Below, one piece after another: positions 27,710-37,086 of a stretch of DNA of 64,000 bases (positions within the stretch are counted from its first letter, which is position 1; each line of letters starts with the position of its first letter). A program made the translations under genes and the position numbers. This DNA comes from Natronolimnobius sp. AArcel1 (lineage in GTDB: Archaea > Halobacteriota > Halobacteria > Halobacteriales > Natrialbaceae), in NCBI RefSeq assembly GCF_011043775.1, contig NZ_JAAKXY010000002.1, positions 765,901-829,900 of the forward strand, given 5' to 3'. The notes beneath the pieces were generated by a model. That model saw only the letters and a program-made list of their open reading frames with translations, had not been told where the DNA came from and ran no database searches.

Positions 27710-30626
27710 CTACAGACAGGTCGGTTCCTTCGAGAGTCGGCGGGTTGAGGCTGTCGGTGTCGGCCACGATGTGATCGCGATCGGACTCGAGGATCGCCTC
27801 GAACTGGTTACAGGGAGTGACTCGACCGGGATCGACCACGGCGACCGGATCCTCGACGTTGCCGTTGCGGACCGGGTGATCGTTCTTTCTCCCGGCGAAC
27901 TCACCACATACTCGCGGACGGGTGACCGATTGTGGACTCAGTCCGTCGAGGATGCCCATGCGATTGCTGCTATCACCAACGCAGACATCTGCGGCGTGCT
28001 CGGTCCCGATCGGGTATCTGGAATCGACGTCTCGAGTGGCCGCGAGCGATTCGACGTTGAACGATCTCGACCCGGTGGCCCTGATGACGCCCTTATCGCG
28101 GTTCCAACCGGGTTTTTGATCGCCACCTGGACGTTCCTCACCCATGTCGACGTCGAGGGACACGTCGACTTCGATCGTGACCTTTCGGCGGTCGTTCGAA
28201 GCGTTGGACGCTGTGATGACACGCTCGTCGCAGCCCTGCAGAGCGATCAACTCGTCGGGCTTCAGGCCGGTACCGGCGACCCGCGGTGGCGGACGGAACT
28301 CGAAGCAAACCACGTCGCACCGGTCGGCGAAGGCACGGTACTCGTGAGCACGACCGACGGAACACGGTCGGTCAGTTCTGACGGGACGACCGAACCGGTC
28401 GGCGACCTCCCTGGCGGCGAGACGTACACCACGCCCTCGGGGACACTCGTTTGTGCGGTGCGAGGCGGAACGGTAGCCACGTATGTTCACACGCGCGAGC
28501 AACTCGGCCTCGAGGTCGCGACCGAGACTGTCGGCATCGGTGGAACCATCGACATTCACGTCTCGAACCCGACGGATCGGGAGCGGACCGCAACGCTCAC
28601 CGTTGACGTCACGGGCTGTTCGCTCTCGCCGGCGGAGCGGACGGTGTCCGTTGCGCCCGGAGTAACAGAACTCGTTGATTTTCCAGTGTCGGCGGTCCGC
28701 GCGGAGGGTGTGGCTGATCTCTCAATCGCCGTCGATGGCTCGGTGGCCTCCGAGACGTCGATTACAGTCGAAGACGCCGCTAGCGGGGGACTGGCTGTCG
28801 ACGCCGCTCTTGAGACAGCGTCGATCGATGATGGCGTAGCCAAACTCGCGGTGACCGTCGAGAATGTTGGCGGCGTGGCGCTCGATTCGGTCTCGCTGCT
28901 CGAGACCGAAACCGGGACGGACGAACTCCAACCTGGTGAGACGTGGACGGGGTCGGTAACCCGACCCTACGAGCCCGATCGGCGCGTTTCAGTTGGCCTC
29001 GAGGTGTTTCGCGGGGATCGCCGTCGGGAATACGCGCCGACCTGTACGCTCCCTGCGCTCCCGACGATCGACGTCGAATCCGGTCGCGACGCGATTCGAG
29101 CGACGATCGTGACCGATGGCGACCCGCCGGTCTCGGATAGGCTGGTGATCGAGGTGCCCGGTGCCGGCCGTGTTCGATCGCCGGTGACGATCGACGGTGA
29201 CGAACTCCTCGTAGTCGTCCCTCTGTACGAAGATGGGACCGCGCGTATCGCACTCGATGCAATCGATGTCGACGAGCGGGTCCAGGTCTCCGATTTGAGT
29301 CTGTTCACGACGTCATCGGGAACCAGGTCCACTCGCGAGCGCCGTGGTAACCGTTCCAGTTCTCGTTCCCGTTCCGACCCACCATCGCGCCAGCCTGGTT
29401 CCGATTCGCGCTCCGACCCCGGGTCTGACCCGGGAGCAGCCGATACGTTTGCTGCATCCGACCCGACTGACTCGAGGGGTCCGAAACGCCATCTCTCAGG
29501 CCCTCCAGACCAGAGCCAGAGCACCACCGCGACCGACGCTGACTCTCAATCACTTTCTGTAACTCGTCGCGTCGACGACTCTCTCGTGCTCGGCCACGCA
29601 GTCCGAGATCGTATCGTCGTCTCGGCAGTGGACGGTCGCGCTGAGGAGGTTTCGGTTATCATCGATGATGAACGGGTCGAACTTGGATCTGTTCCGGCTG
29701 GCGAAACGGCAACCGTAGAGCGCGCTGTCGGTGCTGTCTCCATCGACGGCGTGGTTCTAGCGCCCGCGACGGTCGAGGCTGGCGGAACCATCGTCGACCG
29801 GCTTCCCGAGCGCCGACTCGAGGTCTCGAGCGAGGGACTCGCCGTCAGGGCAGCAGTCGACCCAACGGACGGAACCGTCGTCGCAGATCTGGCGAACCGC
29901 GACGACCGCAACTGTCGGGTGCTTGGCGTTGAAATCGACGGACCGAGCCGTCCAGAGTCGATCGACGAGCGACTCGAGGCTGGTGCAACGGCGACCGTTA
30001 CCGCCTCTCTCGACACTGTCGGCGGAGATGGGCGCGGATTGGGTGTTGAACGCGACGCCGTTGGCCTCTCGATCGCCGTTCGCTACGACGACGGCAAAGA
30101 GGAGACGATTGACGCGCTGGCGGCGGTGACGCCGCTCGAGGGGGGTGGAACGGCCACCGGCTCATCGTCGCCCGAGAACATGTTGCTCACTGCCGCCATC
30201 GGGCCTGAGACTCAGGCTGCGGGAGAGTACGGTTCTGTTGTGCTCGTCTTCAAGAACGAAAGCAACCGACCGCTGCTGGATGTCTCAGTGTCAGCAACTG
30301 GCGACCCAATCAATGATATGTTTTATTCCGAGGCGCGCCGCGGCGAACTGGCGGCCGGTGACTGGATCGAACATTTCGTCGACTTGGAAAGTGGTATTGA
30401 CGAACCGACCTTCGAAGCAACCGTGAGCTACATGCTCGAGGACAGTTCTGAACGAGCGTATACCGTCCGTGCGTCAGGGCCAGCAGTCACCAACGAAGCG
30501 GAGTGGACTGACGACCATCTCGCGGCGTGGTCTGTCGAACGACTTGACGAGGCGACAGCTGGCAACGAGACCCTCTCGGTCCCCGAATTACCGTCGTCGC
30601 TGTCAACGTCGCTTCGTCGGCGGTAG
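27699..30626 (+). CDS. Large cytosolic beta-propeller/Ig-like repeat protein
   Basis: 975 residues without signal peptide or membrane segment. Residues ~1-265 show propeller-like repeats (VIAIGLEDRLELV, GLQAGTGDPRWRTEL as in PQQ/WD-type blades). Residues ~280-530 and ~650-930 look like Ig/CARDB-type beta domains (TIDIHVSNPTDRERTATLTV, GSVVLVFKNESNRPLLDVSV). A disordered Ser/Arg/Pro/Asp linker (~540-640) joins them. Such Ig arrays are usually exported; the lack of a signal here is unusual. ATG 27699 lies inside the AAA gene end, so translation is probably coupled. It may be an interaction platform. No family assigned. Confidence 0.75.
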   Translation: MTDNYRQVGSFESRRVEAVGVGHDVIAIGLEDRLELVTGSDSTGIDHGDRILDVAVADRVIVLSPGELTTYSRTGDRLWTQSVEDAHAIAAITNADICGVLGPDRVSGIDVSSGRERFDVERSRPGGPDDALIAVPTGFLIATWTFLTHVDVEGHVDFDRDLSAVVRSVGRCDDTLVAALQSDQLVGLQAGTGDPRWRTELEANHVAPVGEGTVLVSTTDGTRSVSSDGTTEPVGDLPGGETYTTPSGTLVCAVRGGTVATYVHTREQLGLEVATETVGIGGTIDIHVSNPTDRERTATLTVDVTGCSLSPAERTVSVAPGVTELVDFPVSAVRAEGVADLSIAVDGSVASETSITVEDAASGGLAVDAALETASIDDGVAKLAVTVENVGGVALDSVSLLETETGTDELQPGETWTGSVTRPYEPDRRVSVGLEVFRGDRRREYAPTCTLPALPTIDVESGRDAIRATIVTDGDPPVSDRLVIEVPGAGRVRSPVTIDGDELLVVVPLYEDGTARIALDAIDVDERVQVSDLSLFTTSSGTRSTRERRGNRSSSRSRSDPPSRQPGSDSRSDPGSDPGAADTFAASDPTDSRGPKRHLSGPPDQSQSTTATDADSQSLSVTRRVDDSLVLGHAVRDRIVVSAVDGRAEEVSVIIDDERVELGSVPAGETATVERAVGAVSIDGVVLAPATVEAGGTIVDRLPERRLEVSSEGLAVRAAVDPTDGTVVADLANRDDRNCRVLGVEIDGPSRPESIDERLEAGATATVTASLDTVGGDGRGLGVERDAVGLSIAVRYDDGKEETIDALAAVTPLEGGGTATGSSSPENMLLTAAIGPETQAAGEYGSVVLVFKNESNRPLLDVSVSATGDPINDMFYSEARRGELAAGDWIEHFVDLESGIDEPTFEATVSYMLEDSSERAYTVRASGPAVTNEAEWTDDHLAAWSVERLDEATAGNETLSVPELPSSLSTSLRRR

Positions 30627-30761
30627 CTTTCTTTTCAGGATTTCACCTCGTTATCTGGCACTGATGCCATTGAAACAACTTCCGTAAGTTACGGTTCCGG
30701 TTCTTCTTGCTCTGAAACTGAGACGATTCGGAATAGACGGATCGATGCTTGGGTCTGATAC
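30627..30761. terminator. Convergent operon junction
   Basis: 135 bases separate the ends of the ESCRT-like operon (plus) and the tubulin/membrane operon (minus). It has T-rich runs (GCTTTCTTTTC at 30629-30639 on the plus strand) suitable for archaeal termination, and a short self-complementary region (CTTCCGTAAGTTACGG). No gene is evident. Confidence 0.4.
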
Positions 30762-33122
30762 CTACATGAGGAAGTCGCCAGTGACCGACTCGCGAGCGTC
30801 GCGGAGGTACCAGTACATCCGTCTGGAGATTCGGGTGACGATTCCGATGGCAACGAGCCCGTAGACGCCGGTGGCGACGAATAACGACGTCTGCGCGATA
30901 GTGAGCGACCCGCTTCGGTCCTCGTGTTCGCTTGCAACTACTTCGGCGCGGCTGGATTCACCTGCATCCTCAAACGCAGTCACCGACGCATCATATGAAT
31001 CGTGTAACTCGTCGGTTCTGTCGGTGAACGTGTCGTACTCCGCCGGATTGACCATCAACGGCTGGCCAAGTACTGTCACGAACTGCTCGGACTCCATCGT
31101 CTGCCAGGTATCTTCGCTCGACTGGGCCGCCCCTTCACCGTCTGAGACCGCCTCGGAGTACTCCTCGAACGCCGACTCTGCATCGCTCTCGAGTGCGTCC
31201 GCGCGTTCGTCGTCACCCTGCAGGAGGGCAATACGGGCGAGCTCTCGTTGGATCGTCGCCTCCTCAAGCAACGAGAGTTCGCCGGACTCGAGGCGCTGTT
31301 CGTAGTGGGCTTCCTGTGCGTCGATCAACTCTTCCAGATCCGCTTCGGCGGTCTCGAGGATGGCCTCACTGTCGTCACGTTGTTGGTCGCCCTCGATCTG
31401 GTCTGCGTAGAGCGTCATCGTGTTGTAGGCGGCCGACGACTGGACAATTTCAGCCTGTGCCTCCTCGTGGTCGTCGTCGTCAACCAGCTCGTTTGCCTCC
31501 TCTGCGGCGTCGAGGTAAAGCGTCGACGCGCTGCCGAAGGTCAGCACCGTCGAGATGTCGTCATCGTCAGCCTCGCCGGCTTGCATCTGCTCGTCCATCG
31601 TCTCGACCATCTCAAGGGTTCCGTCGGCAACAGGCCCACTGTGACCAGAGAGGTCGTCACGGATCGGATCGAGGTCGAGCGGAACCGGCGAGGCAGAAAC
31701 GGAGATGGATTCGGCTTCGACGCCGTCACCGTCAGCGGTGTGAACCCATTCGTAGTTCTCGCCCAGTTCAGCATCCGTATCGAACTCGAGGTCGAAGACG
31801 ACGTCGTCGGTTTCGCCGGCTGACAGCGACGTTGGTTCCTCTTCGACGACCAGCCACTCGTCGGGCCCCTCATCTTGGGCTAACTCGAGGTCGTCAATGT
31901 CGTTGTAGCCGAGTTCTTCCTTGAGTTCGGTCGCGACTTGCTCGCTCTCACCAATCGCCACCTCGCCGATTGAGACGCTCTCAACGGTAAGTTCGGTCTC
32001 ATGTATGATTTCGATATCACCGTCATACGTTCCATCGTCGGTGTCAACATCGTCGGCGCTCGCAGTCGCAGAGAAGTCGTACTCGCCTTCCGAGAGATCG
32101 GTGTCCGCGGCGACGACGACGTCTATCGTTTCGCTCGACTGCGCATCGATTTCATCGGGAACATTCTCGGTGTCGACGCTGATGTCGGCGTTCGACGCTG
32201 ATCCCCTTATGCTACCGACCTCGAGTGGCTCATCGCCGTCGTTCGGCACGTCCAACTCGAGCGTCTGCGTGATCACGTCATTTTCGTCCCTCGGTTCGTC
32301 AAAGACCATCGTTTCCTCGAACTCGAGGGTCCCGTAGTAGCCGGGATAGATCACATTCGCCTCGACATCGACCTCACGGGCCTCGTCAGGGTTGTTCTCG
32401 TCCCAGAGGTCGACCGTCCAGGACAGTGACTCGTGTTGGTCCGCGTCGTCATCGACTGAGACCTCCCATTCAGCGGTGTCCTCGCCGCCGGGATCAGTCT
32501 GGACGCCGTCGCTCCCGCCCCAGCCGCCACTGCTGCTCAAATCGTCGAAGCTGAGATCGGCGTCGGGGTCATCGCTGACGATATCCCACTCAACGCCGTC
32601 GAGTCCCTCGTCCCCACCGAGTTCCTCAACGACGAACTCGTCGGACACCGTTTCGCCGACGAGAATGTCGCCGGCGTCGAGGGGTTCGTCCTCGAAACCA
32701 GGAAGCGGCGGTTGCGATTCGACGGTCACGTCAAACGAGAACGGTTCGCCGTTCACATCTCCGGAAACGGAGTATGTATCGGGGTCGGCGTCGTCGTCCA
32801 CGTCAACCTCGAGATTGACGGTTTCGGTGTCGCCCGGCGGGATTGTCACGGTTGTTTCCTCGACGTCGAACGGCAGTCCGGTATCGTCAACGGAAATATC
32901 GGCGTCGACGTCGTCGGCCTCTTCTTCCTCGCCAGTGTTGTCGATCGTCGACACTTCGATCGTGGTTTCGTCACTCTCGCCGGTCAGTATCTCGACGTCG
33001 TCGTTCCCAGTGACGTCGATGACTTCACCAGCCTGCGCCACCGGTAGTGTCCCCAGTATTGCCACTACAACGACGGCAAGAATCGCGAGTGTCGCAACCG
33101 TTCGCCTAGACATCGCCATCAC
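30762..33122 (-). CDS. Exported Ig-like/helical protein with C-terminal membrane anchor
   Basis: 786 residues. A signal peptide or anchor covers ~5-32 (TLAILAVVVVAILGTLPVAQAG). About 480 residues of strongly acidic beta domains follow, resembling NEW3/CARDB Ig folds (VTIPPGDTETVNLEVDV, SLSAGETDDVVFDLEF). A helical region (~500-740) and one membrane segment (~745-770, TSLFVATGVYGLVAIGIV) come next, with a short basic cytoplasmic tail RISRRMYWYLRDARE. It is the last gene of the eight-gene tubulin/membrane operon. The start overlaps the upstream stop: GTG 33122 or the in-frame ATGs at 33119 or 33113 are possible. Probably the cell-surface part of the machine. Family unknown. Confidence 0.75.
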   Translation of the reverse strand: MMAMSRRTVATLAILAVVVVAILGTLPVAQAGEVIDVTGNDDVEILTGESDETTIEVSTIDNTGEEEEADDVDADISVDDTGLPFDVEETTVTIPPGDTETVNLEVDVDDDADPDTYSVSGDVNGEPFSFDVTVESQPPLPGFEDEPLDAGDILVGETVSDEFVVEELGGDEGLDGVEWDIVSDDPDADLSFDDLSSSGGWGGSDGVQTDPGGEDTAEWEVSVDDDADQHESLSWTVDLWDENNPDEAREVDVEANVIYPGYYGTLEFEETMVFDEPRDENDVITQTLELDVPNDGDEPLEVGSIRGSASNADISVDTENVPDEIDAQSSETIDVVVAADTDLSEGEYDFSATASADDVDTDDGTYDGDIEIIHETELTVESVSIGEVAIGESEQVATELKEELGYNDIDDLELAQDEGPDEWLVVEEEPTSLSAGETDDVVFDLEFDTDAELGENYEWVHTADGDGVEAESISVSASPVPLDLDPIRDDLSGHSGPVADGTLEMVETMDEQMQAGEADDDDISTVLTFGSASTLYLDAAEEANELVDDDDHEEAQAEIVQSSAAYNTMTLYADQIEGDQQRDDSEAILETAEADLEELIDAQEAHYEQRLESGELSLLEEATIQRELARIALLQGDDERADALESDAESAFEEYSEAVSDGEGAAQSSEDTWQTMESEQFVTVLGQPLMVNPAEYDTFTDRTDELHDSYDASVTAFEDAGESSRAEVVASEHEDRSGSLTIAQTSLFVATGVYGLVAIGIVTRISRRMYWYLRDARESVTGDFLM

Positions 33123-34131
33123 CCACCGTCACAACCGAACCGACTTGCGCCCTGTCGTATGTTCGTTTCCAGAGGAAAATCCGCCCAAGGAGGACTGTCC
33201 CCAACAAGCCGACGATGATGCCATATCCTACGAGTACCGAGGTCGATGCGACCGCGAGCGAGAGATGGGCGTTCCCGGCCTCCTCGTCGATCGTCGCGAG
33301 TTCTTCCTCTCGCTCCTCTAATCCATGCGTTTCAGCCTCTCCACGGACGTCTCCGACCTTGGCATTGACCGATTGGATCTCTTGATACCTCTCGAAAGTC
33401 TCGAGGGCGTTCGGCGCACCGGCGACGGCGCTGCCCACGTTATCGCAGTCCACACAGTCCCCGAAGAACGCCTCAGCGTCATTCTCAGTGTCGTTCATTT
33501 CCTCGAGCGCGGCCTCGTAGGCTGCGGTCTCTTGTTCGACTTGCAAATTGAACTCCGCTGCCTCGTCGGGCATGTTCGCTCGCTCGTAGGCTGTCGCGGT
33601 CAGCGAGAGCAGGTCGAGTCGATCTGGCGTCCGATCAACGGCTTCAGCATCATCGTGAAGGCCGTCAGCCAGCCCTTCGTAGAACCGCGTCACTGCAAGA
33701 TCGGCGAGTGTTGCCTGAGTCTGTTCGTGCTCCTCGAGTTCGTCGACGTGACTGTCGACCTCTTCAGCGTACTCGAGGCTTTCCTCGTAGTCGCCGCCCT
33801 CCGCGTGTTCGTACGCCTGCTCGAAGGCGAGCATCGTCTGGCGGACGGCTTCGAGTTCGGCTTGTTCGTCTGCATCGAGGGTGCCGATTTCCTGTACTTG
33901 CGTGACGGCGAACGTCCGAAGGGTTTCGAACTCGTCGTACTCTTCGTAGGCTTCGGTTCCTTCCATTGCACGGAACTCGTCGAAGTACTCGTTCGCTGTC
34001 TCTGGCTCGTCCGCGGCGACGCTCGCGACGAACAGAGTCGCCGTTGCGACGGCTGCGACGGCAACGATCGCAACGAGGATCACCGATCGAGCGCTGGGTC
34101 CAGTCGTGTTGGTGTGTGTCTGTTCGTACAT
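33106..34131 (-). CDS. Membrane-anchored helical ectodomain protein
   Basis: 341 residues. An N-terminal hydrophobic segment (~16-40) is followed by an acidic helical domain that resembles a TPR/coiled-coil region (repeats of EAYEEYDEF, YEESLEYAEEVDSH). A CVDC pair lies near residue 235, and a second membrane segment at ~290-318 precedes a short basic tail. It is predicted to have most mass outside the cell. The start abuts the preceding stop by one base, and the end overlaps the following gene. No family recognised. Confidence 0.72.
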   Translation of the reverse strand: MYEQTHTNTTGPSARSVILVAIVAVAAVATATLFVASVAADEPETANEYFDEFRAMEGTEAYEEYDEFETLRTFAVTQVQEIGTLDADEQAELEAVRQTMLAFEQAYEHAEGGDYEESLEYAEEVDSHVDELEEHEQTQATLADLAVTRFYEGLADGLHDDAEAVDRTPDRLDLLSLTATAYERANMPDEAAEFNLQVEQETAAYEAALEEMNDTENDAEAFFGDCVDCDNVGSAVAGAPNALETFERYQEIQSVNAKVGDVRGEAETHGLEEREEELATIDEEAGNAHLSLAVASTSVLVGYGIIVGLLGTVLLGRIFLWKRTYDRAQVGSVVTVGDGDV

Positions 34132-37077
34132 CTAGAACACCGTCCGTGAGAGTCGTTCGCGGAGGAAATCGTGCTCAAACATCTTTTCGACCGAATCGAG
34201 CACGAGCAGGGACGCATAGACAATGGCTATCGCGTCGTCACCACGGTCGGTGTCACCGACCATATCCCAAGCGCGCCGGTGCATCTCACGCGCCGGTGCA
34301 ACCTCGGAGACATCTTGACGGGCGTCTTCGATCTGACCAGCGACGGCCTCGTAGCGTTGTTTGAGCTCGTTACGCTGGCTCATCGGATCGTCTGCAAGCC
34401 GCTCGAGCAGTTCCTCAAGATCGTGTTCGCCGCGCCACCGAGCGCCGGAACGCGGTTCGGACATATCTGCGCAGGCGGCAAAGAGATCGATGTTGCGTTT
34501 CGTTGTCATCGCATCATTAATCGCATCGGTCGTCTTTGCAGCAGCCTCAAGCACGGCGTCAGCGACCGAATCGGGGTCAGCGCCGGCCCCGGCGAAGTGA
34601 TGGCCAGCGTCTGGCATCGATTCAACAGTCTCGAGCATCGATTCGACAACCGACGCGTAGTAGGCTGGAATCGACGTATCACGCCCGGAGTGTGCCGAAA
34701 GCGACCGCAAGTCGTCCCGGATTCGGGCGATTTGATCCTTGTGGGTTGGTGAGAGCGTCCAGGTGAACTGCGCATCGACGTCAACCCGCGCCGTGTCACC
34801 TTCCCGGATGACGACGTCAGTTTCGCCTTGGGCGAAGATATCCGAACGGTTGCCGGGCGAAGAGATCCCGACCCGGTACGTGCCGACGAGCACGTCATCT
34901 CGGGTTGCGACCCCGTCTCCACCGGTCGTCTCTTCGAATCCTTCAGAGCGGTATCTGAGGAACTGTTCGTTCTCGGCCGGCGTCACTCGAAGCGCCATGG
35001 ACTCCGTCGCGACGCCGTCAATTCGTGAGACGATCTGCATGCGCCCAGTTCGCGGCGCGAGTCTGACCCTCCCGTCGGCACGTCGATCAAAGCGAACGGT
35101 TTTCGACTGCTCGTGGTACTTTTCATGATCAAACTCGGCCTCGAGGTGCGTACTCGAGTCGTCGGTTGGTGGCTCAATGGTAACCCGGCCGCGTTTGTCC
35201 GTTGCTATCGAACCATCGGTGGTGCGAACCGTTGCGTTCGGGATCGCCTCACCGCTCGCCTGATCGACCACGGCAAGCGTCGTCGCGGAGGTAACAGTGA
35301 GGGTGGCACTCGCACTTCGATGACTGATCTCGACGGGGTCGGACCTATCAGTGCCACGTTCGGCGACCAGTTTCCACGCGCCGCGGCTGGGAAGGCGGAT
35401 GTTTCCTCCGCCCCCGCTAATCTGTTCTTTCCCAGCCCGGCTGCCGTCGCCTTTCTCGTAATAGACCGTGATCGGCTCTGTTATCGGGTCGCTCCCGTCG
35501 GTGATTGCTACATCGGCCGTAAATCCTGTCGGTCCCGCGGCGAATCGCTTTCCAAGCAGATAGTACGACGTCGGAGCCAGCACCGTCGCAAGGAGAACAC
35601 CGCTTGCAGCAATTCCGTGGGTGAGTGAATCTATCGGTTGAACGCTGTCTGTCATCAGAAGGACGATCAAGGTCGTCGCAAGCGTCAGGCAGAATCCGAT
35701 CAGACTTGCGAGGCCGACCGTCACCGGCGTCGGAGAACCGCCAAAACGAGCCCCGACAACGCCGATTCCGAGCCCGAACGCAAGCGAAAGTACGACTGGT
35801 GTGGCGAGTTGCCCAGCACTGAGGACGGCCCCCATCGTGTCGCTCTCTTCATCGGTCTCTCCAGGAGTCGACTCCTCGAGTGTGACCGATGCCACACCGG
35901 CTGGCGTTTGCAACAAGAGTGAGTCGTCTTCGGTCAGCGCGCCGTCTTCGAGAGTGACCGAAAGACTGCCATCCTCGTCGATCCCATCGGTGTCAAGTGA
36001 CTGCGGCTGATCGTCTTCTGACTCGAGAACGGCGCTTGTCACCTCGAGATCGGCAGCCCACTCATTCTCATCGAACATGACGGTCGAGTCACCGCCCTGA
36101 ACTGTCCCCATCATCTCGAACGCGCCGTTGTACTCGAGTTCCGTCTCCTCAAGTTCGAAGTCATTGCCGGTGACGTCTATGTCTATGGTTGCGTCAGGTG
36201 ATAGTGAGGAAAGTTCGAGGGCACCAGGCTGACTCGGTTCGACGGAGGAGCTCACGTACTGACCGTTGCCGTCATCAGCGACGATGTCGTACGTTTGTCT
36301 GTCCACGAGCAGGGGATGCCAGAAGACGAGTTGATCGTCAATCGAACGCAGTTCGGCTTCGAGGATGTGGGGGTCTTCGGTAACGGATTCATCGTCGGCC
36401 CGTACATCGACTCCGATTTCTGATTCGACCGATACGTCCTCGAGTGCCTTGAGTTCCTCACGCTCGAGAGCGAGTTGGCTGGCGTTAGCGCTAACGATGC
36501 CGGTGAGCGGCGCCTCCTCGTCGCCGTTTACAACGACGGAAACCTCATCCCCGTCGGCGACACCGGTCGTTGCCGACTCGTAAAGCGGAACACGAAGTAT
36601 GTCGCTTTCGCCCTCGTTGACGGCCTCGTCGATCCACACAGGTGCCTCGGAGGCAAACGAGACAGCGTGGAGTCCGACCGGTACGCCGTCGACGAGCGTC
36701 TCTTCGTCTTCGTCAGTCACGGCCGTGACGGTGACGTTTGGATCAATGAGCGACGTTCCGCCAACGGTTCCCTCTTCGGGTTGGGTGACGTCGATGTCGA
36801 TTTGGCTTTCGTCAGTCGCGTTCTGTTCGTACAGCACGTCTGTGTCCTCAACAGTGACGCGTACCTCGTTGACGTCGCCGTCGACATCCGTGAGCCCAAT
36901 GCTCAGATTATGACCGCTTCGTTCGATTGCGTCTTCGCTGTCGTCTTGACTGTCTTCACCGACCGCGACGTCAGCGATTACCGCGCCGGCGAACGCAATC
37001 GCGATGACGAGAAGGAAGACCGTCAGTAGTCGTCGGGCGCTCGAGCGTTGATCGGCGTGGGTTCCGTGTACTACCAT
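34132..37077 (-). CDS. Large multi-domain membrane protein of the tubulin operon
   Basis: 981 residues. Segments in order: a membrane helix ~16-36; an extracytoplasmic acidic beta-rich domain to ~420; three or four membrane helices at ~425-515 (QLATPVVLSLAFGLGIGVVGARF, VGLASLIGFCLTLATTLIVLL); then a large cytoplasmic part. That part has Ig/carboxypeptidase-regulatory-like beta domains (TTLAVVDQASGEAIPNATVRTTDG at ~600-625) and a C-terminal helical domain (~760-981). The beta domains on both faces suggest a linker between surface and cytoplasmic filaments. Ten bases separate it from the tubulin-like gene upstream. Confidence 0.74.
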   Translation of the reverse strand: MVVHGTHADQRSSARRLLTVFLLVIAIAFAGAVIADVAVGEDSQDDSEDAIERSGHNLSIGLTDVDGDVNEVRVTVEDTDVLYEQNATDESQIDIDVTQPEEGTVGGTSLIDPNVTVTAVTDEDEETLVDGVPVGLHAVSFASEAPVWIDEAVNEGESDILRVPLYESATTGVADGDEVSVVVNGDEEAPLTGIVSANASQLALEREELKALEDVSVESEIGVDVRADDESVTEDPHILEAELRSIDDQLVFWHPLLVDRQTYDIVADDGNGQYVSSSVEPSQPGALELSSLSPDATIDIDVTGNDFELEETELEYNGAFEMMGTVQGGDSTVMFDENEWAADLEVTSAVLESEDDQPQSLDTDGIDEDGSLSVTLEDGALTEDDSLLLQTPAGVASVTLEESTPGETDEESDTMGAVLSAGQLATPVVLSLAFGLGIGVVGARFGGSPTPVTVGLASLIGFCLTLATTLIVLLMTDSVQPIDSLTHGIAASGVLLATVLAPTSYYLLGKRFAAGPTGFTADVAITDGSDPITEPITVYYEKGDGSRAGKEQISGGGGNIRLPSRGAWKLVAERGTDRSDPVEISHRSASATLTVTSATTLAVVDQASGEAIPNATVRTTDGSIATDKRGRVTIEPPTDDSSTHLEAEFDHEKYHEQSKTVRFDRRADGRVRLAPRTGRMQIVSRIDGVATESMALRVTPAENEQFLRYRSEGFEETTGGDGVATRDDVLVGTYRVGISSPGNRSDIFAQGETDVVIREGDTARVDVDAQFTWTLSPTHKDQIARIRDDLRSLSAHSGRDTSIPAYYASVVESMLETVESMPDAGHHFAGAGADPDSVADAVLEAAAKTTDAINDAMTTKRNIDLFAACADMSEPRSGARWRGEHDLEELLERLADDPMSQRNELKQRYEAVAGQIEDARQDVSEVAPAREMHRRAWDMVGDTDRGDDAIAIVYASLLVLDSVEKMFEHDFLRERLSRTVF

Positions 37078-37086
37078 CGGTCACCG

